Source: Paludibacteraceae bacterium (GTDB lineage Bacteria; Bacteroidota; Bacteroidia; Bacteroidales; Paludibacteraceae). Taken from it: a DNA stretch of 47,194 nucleotides. A program made the position numbers and the translations under genes. This document shows, in pieces, positions 23,832-32,082 of the stretch. The notes beneath the pieces were generated by a model. It ran no database searches and had not been told where the DNA came from. It saw only the letters and a program-made list of their open reading frames with translations. Every line of letters begins with the position of its first letter. The first letter of the stretch is position 1. Location of the stretch: positions 1-47,194 of the forward strand of contig JAFTHS010000059.1 in the NCBI GenBank assembly GCA_017457295.1, read 5' to 3'.

Positions 23832-24956
23832 ATGAATACACTAGTTTATTATACAACATTAGCTCTATATCTTGTAATAAATGTATTATTTGTAGAAAAA
23901 TATGCGGCAAGAGTGACCGATTATCATTTGTTGTTCTCGTTGGCATATTTACTAGGTGCTTATTTATCCATAAATATCATTCTCAAAAAAGTAGCTACAT
24001 CCTTTCTTTCTACAAAATGGCTTATTTGTGTTGGATTCTTGTTTATATGTATCGCTCTTGGAATACAATATAAGATTAATCCTTTGACTATTCAAGTTGA
24101 TAGATGGTCTGCCATACATAACTTTTTGGTGAATTTGTTTCAAGGTAATTATCCATATGGCAGTTCTACGCATCTAGGGGGATATGGTTCGCCATTTCCC
24201 GTTTGGCAGATGTTTCATATTCCTTTTTATTTAGTTGGAAATGTTGGATTATCTATTATTATAGTTACGATTGCTTTCATAGCAACCCTATATTTTTGTC
24301 ATTCTGACAAGTTGGCATGCGTTGTTACCATTTTGCTAGGTATTTCTCCTGCTTTTTGGTATGAGATAGCTGTAAGGAGTGATTTGATAACAAATATTTT
24401 GTTTGTTACCATAATTGCAGAATGGTTGGTGTATAAAGAAGTTAGATTAAATAACCATGTTATATCTCTTGGAATTATGGCTGGTTTGATTCTCTCTACG
24501 CGTTTTATTGCAATAATTCCAATATGTGTTATTTATGGATATGAATTTTTGAAAATAGGGTGGAAAAAACAGGTCGTTTTACTATTGACAACATTAGCAA
24601 CTTTTGGTTTAACATTCCTACCATTTGTTCTTTGGGAGGGTAGCACTTTGCTCTTTTTCGAATACAACCCATTTGTATTACAGACTAGACAAGGCAGTTG
24701 GGGTGTTCTATTTCTTTTTGCATTAATAGCCATTTCAACTACTATTTATATAAAAGGAAATACTAAATATAGAATGGCATACACAGGAATCCTTCTTACC
24801 ATTTTAGTGGTAATGGCATTTGTGGAGAAGATGTGGCAAAATAATCTGTGGACAGAGTTGTTTTCACCAGCGTTTGATATCACTTATCTATCAGTTGCGT
24901 TGCCTTTCTATATTGAAAACATAGGGTTTTCTATTGTTTTAGAGAAAAATTCGTAG
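23832..24956 (+). CDS. polytopic membrane protein, GT-C-like
   Basis: 374 residues with about ten hydrophobic segments and no signal sequence cleavage site. Between the third and fourth segments lies a loop with QVDRWSAIHNFLVNLFQGNYPY and a Gly/Pro-rich GGYGSPFPVW, a layout seen in GT-C-fold lipid-sugar glycosyltransferases, where an acidic residue (here Asp in VDRW) is catalytic. I do not recognise a specific family. It lies 7 bp after the PorZ-like gene, so it may be made together with it. The stop is only 2 bp from the convergent folE stop. Confidence 0.7.
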   Translation: MNTLVYYTTLALYLVINVLFVEKYAARVTDYHLLFSLAYLLGAYLSINIILKKVATSFLSTKWLICVGFLFICIALGIQYKINPLTIQVDRWSAIHNFLVNLFQGNYPYGSSTHLGGYGSPFPVWQMFHIPFYLVGNVGLSIIIVTIAFIATLYFCHSDKLACVVTILLGISPAFWYEIAVRSDLITNILFVTIIAEWLVYKEVRLNNHVISLGIMAGLILSTRFIAIIPICVIYGYEFLKIGWKKQVVLLLTTLATFGLTFLPFVLWEGSTLLFFEYNPFVLQTRQGSWGVLFLFALIAISTTIYIKGNTKYRMAYTGILLTILVVMAFVEKMWQNNLWTELFSPAFDITYLSVALPFYIENIGFSIVLEKNS

Positions 24957-24958
24957 TT

Positions 24959-25540
24959 CTACCCCCTTATCAAATTCATAAATTCTTCCCGCGTCTCTGG
25001 TCGATTAAAAGCCCCTGTAAAGTCGCTAGTAGTGGTCAGCGAGTGTTGTTTTTGCACGCCTCTCATTTGCATGCACAAGTGTTCTGCTTCTATTACCACC
25101 ATCACGCCTAAGGGGTTGAGTGTCTTTTGGATACATTCTTTTATTTGTGTGGTCATACGTTCTTGCACTTGCAATCTTCGCGCAAAAACGTCCACCACTC
25201 GTGCAATTTTGCTCAGCCCTGTAATTTTCCCATTTGGGATGTACGCCACGTGTGCTTTTCCAAAGAACGGCAGCATGTGGTGTTCGCATAGCGAGTAGAA
25301 CGATATGTCTTTCACCACCACCATTTGCCGATAATCTTCTTCAAACAGTGCTGCTTTCAGTATTGCTTCGGGGTCTTGCGTATATCCTTGTGTCAATACC
25401 TGCATTGCCTCGCCCACTCGTTGTGGTGTTTTCTTCAGTCCTTCGCGTTCCGGGTCTTCGCCTATGTGTTTTAGCAACTGCTCAACGTTCCGAGCAATCA
25501 CTTGTGTTGTATCGTCTGATGGGATAAATGGAGGTGTCAT
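24959..25540 (-). CDS. folE: GTP cyclohydrolase I
   Basis: A 193-residue type I enzyme converting GTP to 7,8-dihydroneopterin triphosphate, the first step of folate (and preQ0) synthesis. Motifs: [19 protein letters not shown], zinc ligands in [46 protein letters not shown] and CMQMRGVQK with the second zinc cysteine. Length is slightly short at the N terminus but complete in motifs. It overlaps the SPOR gene by 4 bp and is third in a nucleoside kinase-SPOR-folE operon. Confidence 0.96.
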   Translation of the reverse strand: MTPPFIPSDDTTQVIARNVEQLLKHIGEDPEREGLKKTPQRVGEAMQVLTQGYTQDPEAILKAALFEEDYRQMVVVKDISFYSLCEHHMLPFFGKAHVAYIPNGKITGLSKIARVVDVFARRLQVQERMTTQIKECIQKTLNPLGVMVVIEAEHLCMQMRGVQKQHSLTTTSDFTGAFNRPETREEFMNLIRG

Positions 25541-26043
25541 TGTACTAGGATAATTTTGTCGGGCACTACATACGTACTCCCGCTCATGTGTGGAAAAGCA
25601 TTCAGGAAGATGTCTTTATATGCATTGGCTTCTTCGCGTGTTTTGAAGTTGCCTACTCTGACTTTCCAGAACGGAGGTTCTGACAGCGCATAGATTGGCA
25701 CATTCAGCAGAGGTTCCATTTGTTGTTGCAGTTGCAGGGCTTCATTTTTGGCTTGTTGTTGTCTGTTCGAGGCGTATATCTGTACGCGAAAACCTTCTAT
25801 TATTTGTTCTCCGCGCACGCGCCCCACGCGTTTGTCTTGCATCAGTCGTATCAGTATCGAATCCTGATGCACCACTGCGTTGGCCATTTCATCGGTGATC
25901 AGTACTATTTTTTCCTCTTCGATGGGTATAATGCTATCCACCGCCATACTGTCCACTACCACACTATCTACAGGGTAAACTTCGTTCGCTCCACCACTCA
26001 CCCATGGCAGAAACGCGAAGAGTATGAATACTAGTTTTCTCAT
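25537..26043 (-). CDS. SPOR-domain exported protein
   Basis: 168 residues: signal peptide ([17 protein letters not shown]), a linker rich in Asp/Val/Ile, and a C-terminal SPOR domain (about 95-166; [35 protein letters not shown]). SPOR domains bind denuded septal peptidoglycan, so the protein probably acts in the periplasm at division sites. Sits 12 bp after the nucleoside kinase gene and overlaps folE by 4 bp. Confidence 0.9.
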   Translation of the reverse strand: MRKLVFILFAFLPWVSGGANEVYPVDSVVVDSMAVDSIIPIEEEKIVLITDEMANAVVHQDSILIRLMQDKRVGRVRGEQIIEGFRVQIYASNRQQQAKNEALQLQQQMEPLLNVPIYALSEPPFWKVRVGNFKTREEANAYKDIFLNAFPHMSGSTYVVPDKIILVQ

Positions 26044-26055
26044 ATGTTTTCTCTT

Positions 26056-27732
26056 TTAATAACGGAACGAACTACCGCCCACAAACTCGCGCAAGAACGA
26101 TGTTGGTGGAATCTCGCGTTCTGGTATCGACTCAAAATAGCTCAGGTATTTCTTCAGTCGGTGTGCGGTGGTATATTCGTCGCAATACTTTGGCACTTCA
26201 TCCAGTATGGGTTCTGCGTGGCGTTTCAGCACGGCCAGTTCAAACAGCAGGGCCGAGTTAAACATCACGTCGGCCTCTTCTTGGAACGGTGATATCCATC
26301 TTTCTTCTCCGCGTTGCACGCTATCCAGTCGTGCTATCGTTTCTCGTGCGGAGTAGCCGCGATAGCGATAGTCGCGCACGATTCGGCGTATCAGGCGCAC
26401 GTCGCTGGTGGGAATCCAGTTGTGGTTGTCCAGGTTCACTGTGGTCAGCGAACTCACATAAATCTTGAACATTGCCTGTCTTGGTATATCGGGGAGCAGC
26501 TCTGGGTTAAGGGCGTGCAATCCCTCTAATATCACCACCGTATCTTTTTCCAGACGGAGGGTATCGCCTCTATACTCGCGCATACCTGTCTCGAAGTTGT
26601 AGAATGGCAGCGACACGGTCTTACCTTCCAGCAAATCAGCCACTTGCTGACGGAATAGTGGCAGGTCGATGGTGTGCAGGTGTTCAAAATCCCATTGCCC
26701 ATTCTCATCTCGTGGAGTATCTTCGCGATTAACGAAGTAGTTATCCATCGATATCACTACGGGGCGTATACCGTTCACCATTAGTTGAATAGTCAAACGC
26801 TTCGAGAATGTTGTTTTGCCCGACGAACTCGGACCAGAGATTAGTACAAACTTTGGTATTCCGCCTTCGTGATGGGCTATTTGGTCGGCTATTTGTCCTA
26901 CTTTCTTCTCGTGCAGTGCTTCCGACAGTTTGATCATCTCAAAGCTCTTCTGATTTTTGCATGCTTTGTTAAATTCTCCTACGTTGCTGATATGCAGCAG
27001 TTTGTTCCATCCTACATATTCGTTGAATATGCCGAATCGTTTATCCTGCACGCTGCGTTCGGCCAGGCGGTTAGGGTCTTGACGGCTTGGGATACGCAAG
27101 AGGATATTGTTGTTATAGTATTCCACGTCAAACAGGTTGATATATCCTGTTGAGGGCATCAATGCTCCTGTGTAGTAGTCGATATAATCGCCCATGCGGT
27201 AGTATCGGCAGTAGGGGTTTCCCAGAGTCTCAAACAGGGTGGTCTCGCCTTCGTTGCGTTCGCCAAACAGGCGAATCACTTCTTTGGTCTGCCTCTCTTC
27301 GGTCACGATAGGGCGGTCTTCGGCTATGATGGCTTGCATGCGACGTTTCAGTTGTTCCACCAGTTCGGGTGTAATGGTTTTGGCTACTTCTCTCGACTCG
27401 CGGATGGTGCAGTAGAATCCACTACTTATCGGGTGTTCTATACGTAGGTCGCACTCTTCCCACAGTTCGCGCACGGCGCATGCCATCACCATGCTCAGGG
27501 TGCGTATGTAGCAACGCCTACCGCTTTCGCTGCTGGCGTCAATAAACTCAATGTCTTTTGGCTTGTAAATCAAGAAGTTCAGGTTCTGTACCTTGTAGTT
27601 CACTCGTGCGGCAATGATGGGGTAGTTGGTCTTCAGCGACAGTTGGTCCCACAATTGTTTCAGCGATGTTCCGCAAGGGATTTGAATAAATTGCTTGTTG
27701 TTTTTGCAATAGATAGTTACTAAGTTTTGCAT
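26056..27732 (-). CDS. nucleoside (uridine-like) kinase with N-terminal TGS-type domain
   Basis: 558 residues. The N terminus (about 1-65) resembles a TGS/threonyl-tRNA synthetase-like domain, followed by a ThrRS-like second domain, and the C-terminal half is a P-loop kinase of the uridine kinase/phosphoribulokinase family: GPSSSGKTTFSKRL (about residues 290-303), ISMDNYFVNRE, WDFEHLHTIDLP and ILEGLHAL. This fusion is common in Bacteroidota and Firmicutes and is annotated as nucleoside kinase; the physiological substrate is not firmly known. It opens the operon with SPOR and folE from the promoter at 27780-27810. Confidence 0.9.
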   Translation of the reverse strand: MQNLVTIYCKNNKQFIQIPCGTSLKQLWDQLSLKTNYPIIAARVNYKVQNLNFLIYKPKDIEFIDASSESGRRCYIRTLSMVMACAVRELWEECDLRIEHPISSGFYCTIRESREVAKTITPELVEQLKRRMQAIIAEDRPIVTEERQTKEVIRLFGERNEGETTLFETLGNPYCRYYRMGDYIDYYTGALMPSTGYINLFDVEYYNNNILLRIPSRQDPNRLAERSVQDKRFGIFNEYVGWNKLLHISNVGEFNKACKNQKSFEMIKLSEALHEKKVGQIADQIAHHEGGIPKFVLISGPSSSGKTTFSKRLTIQLMVNGIRPVVISMDNYFVNREDTPRDENGQWDFEHLHTIDLPLFRQQVADLLEGKTVSLPFYNFETGMREYRGDTLRLEKDTVVILEGLHALNPELLPDIPRQAMFKIYVSSLTTVNLDNHNWIPTSDVRLIRRIVRDYRYRGYSARETIARLDSVQRGEERWISPFQEEADVMFNSALLFELAVLKRHAEPILDEVPKYCDEYTTAHRLKKYLSYFESIPEREIPPTSFLREFVGGSSFRY

Positions 27733-27779
27733 ATCTTCTCTTTTATTAGCCGAATACGTACTGAGTATAAAACTGCCTG

Positions 27780-27810
27780 CAAAGTTACTATTTTTTCTTC
27801 ATATATGCAA
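27780..27810 (-). promoter_or_regulatory. promoter of the kinase-SPOR-folE operon
   Basis: Minus-strand TAACTTTG (27780-27787) with TTG (27808-27810), 20-bp spacer. Confidence 0.6.
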
Positions 27811-27944
27811 CACAATCAGTTATTTTTCGCTCCAACATCTCAAATTCGCCTTATTTTTAATCATTCTTTCCACGATTTCCCCATCGCTACTCCCACGTGC
27901 CACTTACACTATCCACTTCCATTTCCTATCTTTATGCTGTTTTT

Positions 27945-27999
27945 AATTAGTGATTAATTAGTGATTAATTAGTGATTGATTAGTGATTAATTAGTGATT
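27945..27999. repeat. 11-bp tandem repeat, five copies
   Basis: AATTAGTGATT is repeated at 27945, 27956, 27967, 27978 (GATTAGTGATT variant) and 27989. It lies in the 374-bp gene-free gap between the kinase start and the SPASM protein stop; the rest of the gap is A/T-rich without recognisable genes. A strict 11-bp period suggests slippage variability, and the spacing is about one helical turn. Confidence 0.85.
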
Positions 28000-28037
28000 A
28001 ACCAATCTCTACCATACTTTCACCGCTCAAATATGCA

Positions 28038-28071
28038 CAAAAAATGCCACAAATTCTACAATTTGCGGCAT
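28038..28071 (-). terminator. terminator of the MarC-to-SPASM operon
   Basis: On the minus strand ATGCCGCAAATT pairs with AATTTGTGGCAT (one mismatch, 4-nt loop) and is followed by six T. It lies 36 bp beyond the SPASM gene stop. Confidence 0.8.
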
Positions 28072-28106
28072 AATGTTCGATAATGAAAAAAATCCTTCCC
28101 TTTTGC

Positions 28107-29195
28107 CTACTGATCACAGTTCTTGCACATCTCGGGTAGAACCTCTGTGCCATCCAGTATGCGCTTGCGCAGCGCATTTGCTTTTGTGCCATGCCACACA
28201 CCCTCCAACGTCTGAGCAGTTAAGTTGCCCAACTTGTGCTGATGGTCTTTGTCGTAGCAGCAGGGTAGCACATCGCCTGCGGTGGTAATCACGCAGCCTG
28301 ACCAGAGGCGATAACATGGTCTCCATTTCCTGCGGAAAGGTAGAATACAATTGGCAGAGGCAGAGCGGCGAAGATGGTAAGTCCCATCGGCGGATTTCTT
28401 ATAGCGCGAGTAGCGTTCGTCGCTGGGCATTAATGGATTACCATGCTCATAATCATATAGTTGCGCCGTCTTGAAGACCAAGTGCGTAGCGCCTAATGTC
28501 TTATAGTTGCGTTGTATCCATTCCCACTCGTGCTCATTGGTGCGAAGGCGAAGCACTTGCAGTTCGATGCGAATCGAAGAACCGTATTCCATTTTTGCCT
28601 CACGCAAGTGTTCCAGTCCCTCTAATGCGCGATGCAGGCTACCTCCCACACGATAAGCGGCATACGACTCTTCCGAAAACCCATCAATCGACACGATGAT
28701 GCGATCCAGTCCGCTCTTCACCAGCTCCTGTGCCATAAGCATGGTAAGTGCTTGTGCATTCGTGGAAACAATAGTGTATAGCCCTGCGTGATGTGCTTTA
28801 CCAATCATCGCTGGCAGTTGCTTATTCAGTAGCGGCTCCCCTTGAAAATAGAACTGCATGGTATGTGCCGTTTCCTGCACCTGCTTTAGCACCTGCTCAA
28901 ACACTTCCATACTCATCACTCTTCCGCTTTCCCCTTTCACTTTTCCGTTTTCCGTTTTCCCTTTTCCGTTTTCCGTTTTCACTTTTCCGTTTTCCGTTTT
29001 CCCTTTCCCAACGGGGCATTCGGGGCAACGCAACTGGCAGAAGTTCGCGGGCTCAACGCTCACGAAAGTGGGCAAATGACGCACACGCACTACCCCCAAT
29101 AGCGATAGTGCGTAACTCCACCAACAACGCAGTTGGTTAATGCTTCTACTGGCAAGGAATCTTATTAACACGACGCTCGTGACGACCGCCTTCAA
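28107..29195 (-). CDS. radical SAM/SPASM protein with an internal repeat insertion
   Basis: 362 residues: CxxxCxxC in ANFCQLRCPEC (Cys53, 57, 60), radical SAM barrel with FQGEPLLN and IIVSIDGFSEESY, and a C-terminal SPASM region with CVITTAGDVLPCCYD and CKNCD for auxiliary clusters. Substrate unknown. Just after the third Cys (residues about 63-93) is a run of KTENGKV/KTENGKG units, encoded by a TTTTCCGT-type repeat (28925-29008), which relatives lack. The N-terminal 40 residues are basic and partly hydrophobic. The ATG at 29195 overlaps rpiB by 50 bp; a GTG at 29171 is an alternative. Last gene of the MarC operon; terminator at 28038. Confidence 0.85.
   Translation of the reverse strand: MKAVVTSVVLIRFLASRSINQLRCWWSYALSLLGVVRVRHLPTFVSVEPANFCQLRCPECPVGKGKTENGKVKTENGKGKTENGKVKGESGRVMSMEVFEQVLKQVQETAHTMQFYFQGEPLLNKQLPAMIGKAHHAGLYTIVSTNAQALTMLMAQELVKSGLDRIIVSIDGFSEESYAAYRVGGSLHRALEGLEHLREAKMEYGSSIRIELQVLRLRTNEHEWEWIQRNYKTLGATHLVFKTAQLYDYEHGNPLMPSDERYSRYKKSADGTYHLRRSASANCILPFRRKWRPCYRLWSGCVITTAGDVLPCCYDKDHQHKLGNLTAQTLEGVWHGTKANALRKRILDGTEVLPEMCKNCDQ
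28925..29008. repeat. TTTTCCG-type simple repeat inside the SPASM gene
   Basis: On the plus strand TTTTCCGTTTTCCGTTTTCC-like units recur with interspersed CCCTTT and CACTTT. The translation stays in frame as Lys/Thr/Glu/Asn/Gly heptads. The tract can change length by replication slippage; steps that are not a multiple of three would disrupt the enzyme. Confidence 0.8.
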
Positions 29196-29586
29196 ACTCG
29201 GTAGTGAGGAAAATCTTCACCAATTCTATGGCTTTCTCTGCCGAGATATAGTTTGCAGGCAGACCGATTATGTTTGCATTGTTGTGTTGGCGTGCCAGGC
29301 GCGCTAATGGCTCGTCCCAGCATAGTGCTGCGCGAATACCTTGATGATGGTTGCAGGTCATGGTAATGCCATTGCCCGTCGAGCAGATAGCAATGCCCAT
29401 GTCGTTAGTCCCATCTTCTACGGATGCAGCCATAGGGTGAGCAAAGTCAGGGTAGTCGCAGCTGTCCGTAGAAGGACAACCGTAGTCGGTTACTATAGCA
29501 CCTTGTTCTTTCAGCCATGCCTTAACTGTTTCCTTGAGGGCAAAGCCCGCATGGTCAGAGGCAATACCTATTTTGAGAGTGTTCAT
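29146..29586 (-). CDS. rpiB: ribose-5-phosphate isomerase B
   Basis: 146 residues: GIASDHAGFALKETVKAWL at the N terminus (Asp-His phosphate site), YPDFAHPMA, the catalytic region CSTGNGITMTCNHHQGIRAALCWD, and NNANIIGLPANYIS. In bacterial RpiB the base is a Cys in G-G-C-G/S or an equivalent; here CSTGNG provides Cys at that place. It interconverts ribose-5-P and ribulose-5-P in the pentose phosphate pathway. Three bases from the QueG-like gene, with its end overlapping the SPASM gene. Confidence 0.95.
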   Translation of the reverse strand: MNTLKIGIASDHAGFALKETVKAWLKEQGAIVTDYGCPSTDSCDYPDFAHPMAASVEDGTNDMGIAICSTGNGITMTCNHHQGIRAALCWDEPLARLARQHNNANIIGLPANYISAEKAIELVKIFLTTEFEGGRHERRVNKIPCQ

Positions 29587-29589
29587 ATG

Positions 29590-30285
29590 TTAGATATTTG
29601 TTGTTAACTGGTTGTACGGGCAGGGCAACTGACATTCCAAGCAGTGGTGGGTGGTGTATGCTATGCATTGGGTAGCGTCCCACTGCTCATTTCTCAACGC
29701 ACCCGTAGGACAAGCGTCCGTGCAAAGACTGCAATCGGCACATCCCTTCCGTATCTTCTCGGTATCTTCTTGGTTTCTTCTCGAAGAGGTATCGGGCAAA
29801 ACGGGTACATTCAGCACAATCTCTCCGGGGTGTACCATGCTACCCAGTGTAGGGTGAATCAGTTGATGATTTTTTCCTATAAAACCCAATCCTGCTTCCA
29901 CGCACCAGCGGCGTTCCAATATGGGTGCAGAGTCGCAAAATATATGTTGATGAGTTGCCGATACTATTTCCTCGCCAAAGTGCTCTTTCAGTTTTGCCTC
30001 CAAGCTGTAGAGCAGCGATTTCACACGTCTATGATAATCTCTTCCCGAATGTGCAAAACTCAGCAAACATACCACCACTGTCTGCGCGCCAGGTACCAGC
30101 ATGGCAGGGTCATAGCGTTTGTCGCAATTGCGCTCCAGATACGACATGTTACCATGCAATCCTTGCGCAATCCATTCATCCATGTACTGTGCATCTTTCT
30201 TTAGACTGCGAACGGGAGCCGTGCCGCACGCATCAAACCCCACCTCAAGAGCCAGCTTACAGATATTTTCTAATGTCAGCGTCAA
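29590..30285 (-). CDS. queG: QueG-like epoxyqueuosine reductase, compact form
   Basis: About 231 residues: N-terminal ALEVGFDACGTAPV, then cobalamin-contact segments (LGFIGKN, LNVPVLPDT) and two 4Fe-4S motifs, GCADCSLCTDACPTGAL and HCLECQLPCPYN, with the QueG-specific CIAYTTH between them. QueG performs the last step of queuosine synthesis in tRNA. Typical QueG is over 300 residues; here the segment between CIAY and the second cluster (usually about 20 residues with GN-YGCD) is missing and there is no C-terminal extension. I chose a TTG start at 30285 because it gives the usual spacing to GFD; the ATG at 30333 would overlap the lipoprotein gene by 77 bp. Confidence 0.75.
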   Translation of the reverse strand: MTLTLENICKLALEVGFDACGTAPVRSLKKDAQYMDEWIAQGLHGNMSYLERNCDKRYDPAMLVPGAQTVVVCLLSFAHSGRDYHRRVKSLLYSLEAKLKEHFGEEIVSATHQHIFCDSAPILERRWCVEAGLGFIGKNHQLIHPTLGSMVHPGEIVLNVPVLPDTSSRRNQEDTEKIRKGCADCSLCTDACPTGALRNEQWDATQCIAYTTHHCLECQLPCPYNQLTTNI

Positions 30286-31324
30286 GTTGCTTGAAATCGG
30301 AATAGCGTCCTTGAATATTGCCTTTGCGGTCAAAGAGGAACAGGGTAGGCAATCCTTGTACGTTGTATTGCATCAGTATAGCAGCGGCTGTGTTTTGGTC
30401 AGCACGTACTGTCACCCATGGCAAGTACTCCACGGTTTGTTCCCATACTAGTTGGTTGCGATCCAGAGATACCGAGTAAATCTCCATACCACGCTTGTGG
30501 TATTTGTTGTATAGTTCGCGCAACTCAAAGTTGTATCCCACCGATTGATCCATTTCCGAAGATGAGAAGTCCAGCACAATCACCTCACCGCGCAGGTCTG
30601 ATAGCGATTGCAAGTCGCCTTGCTCATCGGGTAGGGTAATATCTAAAAATGCATTTTCGGCATTGTCAATAAACTCTCGCATAGCGGCTTGATTTTTCAC
30701 AGCACGTTCTGCTTGCAGCACATCCAGCACTTGGTTGTAGAGCACTTTGGTGCGCTCATATTCGGGCATCCAGATGTGGAATGAGGTGGCTACTGCTTGA
30801 TACATACGGCGATCAGATGGGTTAAGGATATTCCATATATATTCTCCGCCTTGCTTCAAGAATACGGCATAGTATGCGGCCAGCGAACGTGGGTTGTCCA
30901 CTATCACTTGCTTGGCTTCTGCTTTCAGTTCCTCGCGCGAAACGCTACGCGCTTTCGCACGCAACTCTGCCATTTGCAACGATGTCTGGCTACCTTCAAT
31001 GGCAAGGGTATAGGCCAAACTGTCTAATGTAGTAGTCACTTCCACCGATTCGATAGAATCAATGCCCAATGGGAGCGATTTGTTTCCTACGCGAAGACGG
31101 TAGAAATCAGGATGCTGTGGCGACTCCACCTCGAAGCAGAAGTCTCCTTTTTCATCCAATACGCACGAATCAAGGACGGTAGTACGCATCAAGCCCGTAT
31201 GCTCAATGTATAGTAATTGCCCATCAGCATTGGCTATACTACCCGATACCGAGAACTGAGGAGATGATTGACAACCTACCAATACGATAGCTAAAGTCGC
31301 TACAAACAGATATTTACGAATCAT
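30257..31324 (-). CDS. DUF4369/TlpA-like lipoprotein lacking the redox cysteines
   Basis: 355 residues with a lipoprotein signal (lipobox LVGC, Cys18). N-terminal beta-rich DUF4369-like domain (about 23-120: FSVSGSIANADGQLLYIEH), a helical middle, and a C-terminal AhpC/TSA thioredoxin-like domain (about 230-355: DITLPDEQGD, LRGEVIVLDFSSSEMDQS, YNVQGLPTLFLFDRKGNI with the cis-Pro). The usual WCxxC is replaced by SSSEMD, so it cannot act as a disulfide oxidoreductase, though it may bind. Membrane-anchored, periplasmic. Second gene of the MarC operon, overlapping the QueG-like gene. Confidence 0.88.
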   Translation of the reverse strand: MIRKYLFVATLAIVLVGCQSSPQFSVSGSIANADGQLLYIEHTGLMRTTVLDSCVLDEKGDFCFEVESPQHPDFYRLRVGNKSLPLGIDSIESVEVTTTLDSLAYTLAIEGSQTSLQMAELRAKARSVSREELKAEAKQVIVDNPRSLAAYYAVFLKQGGEYIWNILNPSDRRMYQAVATSFHIWMPEYERTKVLYNQVLDVLQAERAVKNQAAMREFIDNAENAFLDITLPDEQGDLQSLSDLRGEVIVLDFSSSEMDQSVGYNFELRELYNKYHKRGMEIYSVSLDRNQLVWEQTVEYLPWVTVRADQNTAAAILMQYNVQGLPTLFLFDRKGNIQGRYSDFKQLDADIRKYL

Positions 31325-31349
31325 AATAGTTTATTTTTTTCAATTTCAT

Positions 31350-31943
31350 TTAGGCAAACACCATAGCCAAGTTGCCAAACATCAGCTTACATGCAATAGC
31401 CAATACGATGATGCCGAAGAATTTACGCAAGATATACAATGTGGTCTGTCCCACATACTTGTTGAGCCAATTGGTGCCCAGCAGCACAAAGAACAGCACT
31501 ACGGTATTCAATGTTACCGAAATCACCAGATTGATAATGTCATACTCTGCGGTAATTGATAGTAGTGCAGTAAAAGCTCCAGGACCAGCATACATTGGGA
31601 AAGCCAGTGGCACAATACTACCCGAACCATCCAGTCCCTCGTTCTTGAAAATAGTTATATCTAACACCATTTCCAGTGCCATCAGGAAAATCACAAATCC
31701 ACCGGCGATAGCAAAGTATTCAATCTTTACCCCGAATAGTTGCAATACCCATTCTCCAGCAAACAGGAAAATAATCAGGATGGTGATAGTGGCAAGACAT
31801 ACTTTCATCGGAGAAATCTTCACGCCCTTTCGTTGCATGTTTATGGTCACAGGCAAGTTGCCCAGGGGGTCGATGATGGCAAATAGGAAGATAAACGATG
31901 ATAAAATCTGCCAAATGTTAAAGGTTCCAAAAAATTCTGTCAT
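31350..31943 (-). CDS. MarC family membrane protein
   Basis: 197 residues, six hydrophobic segments, with FIFLFAIIDPLGNLPVTI at the first segment and the Gly/Pro-rich PLAFPMYAGPGAFTAL in the middle, both typical of the MarC/UPF0056 family of inner membrane proteins. Transport substrate unknown; the E. coli name comes from the mar region but no role in drug resistance is established. First gene of a five-gene operon (MarC, lipoprotein, QueG-like, RpiB, SPASM). Confidence 0.93.
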   Translation of the reverse strand: MTEFFGTFNIWQILSSFIFLFAIIDPLGNLPVTINMQRKGVKISPMKVCLATITILIIFLFAGEWVLQLFGVKIEYFAIAGGFVIFLMALEMVLDITIFKNEGLDGSGSIVPLAFPMYAGPGAFTALLSITAEYDIINLVISVTLNTVVLFFVLLGTNWLNKYVGQTTLYILRKFFGIIVLAIACKLMFGNLAMVFA

Positions 31944-32002
31944 ATTGATAATGCTTTTATTATATTGCTCTTTACAAATCTACTTTCTTAGTAAATGCGC
32001 TA

Positions 32003-32034
32003 CAAAGGTACTACAATTTTCGTAAATGAGCAAA
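32003..32034 (-). promoter_or_regulatory. promoter of the MarC operon
   Basis: Minus-strand TACCTTTG (32003-32010) with TTTG (32031-32034), 20-bp spacer. Confidence 0.65.
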
Positions 32035-32082
32035 AAAAATCCTTCTTTTTTATGTCGCAATCCTGCTTTGAGAGATAGTTGT

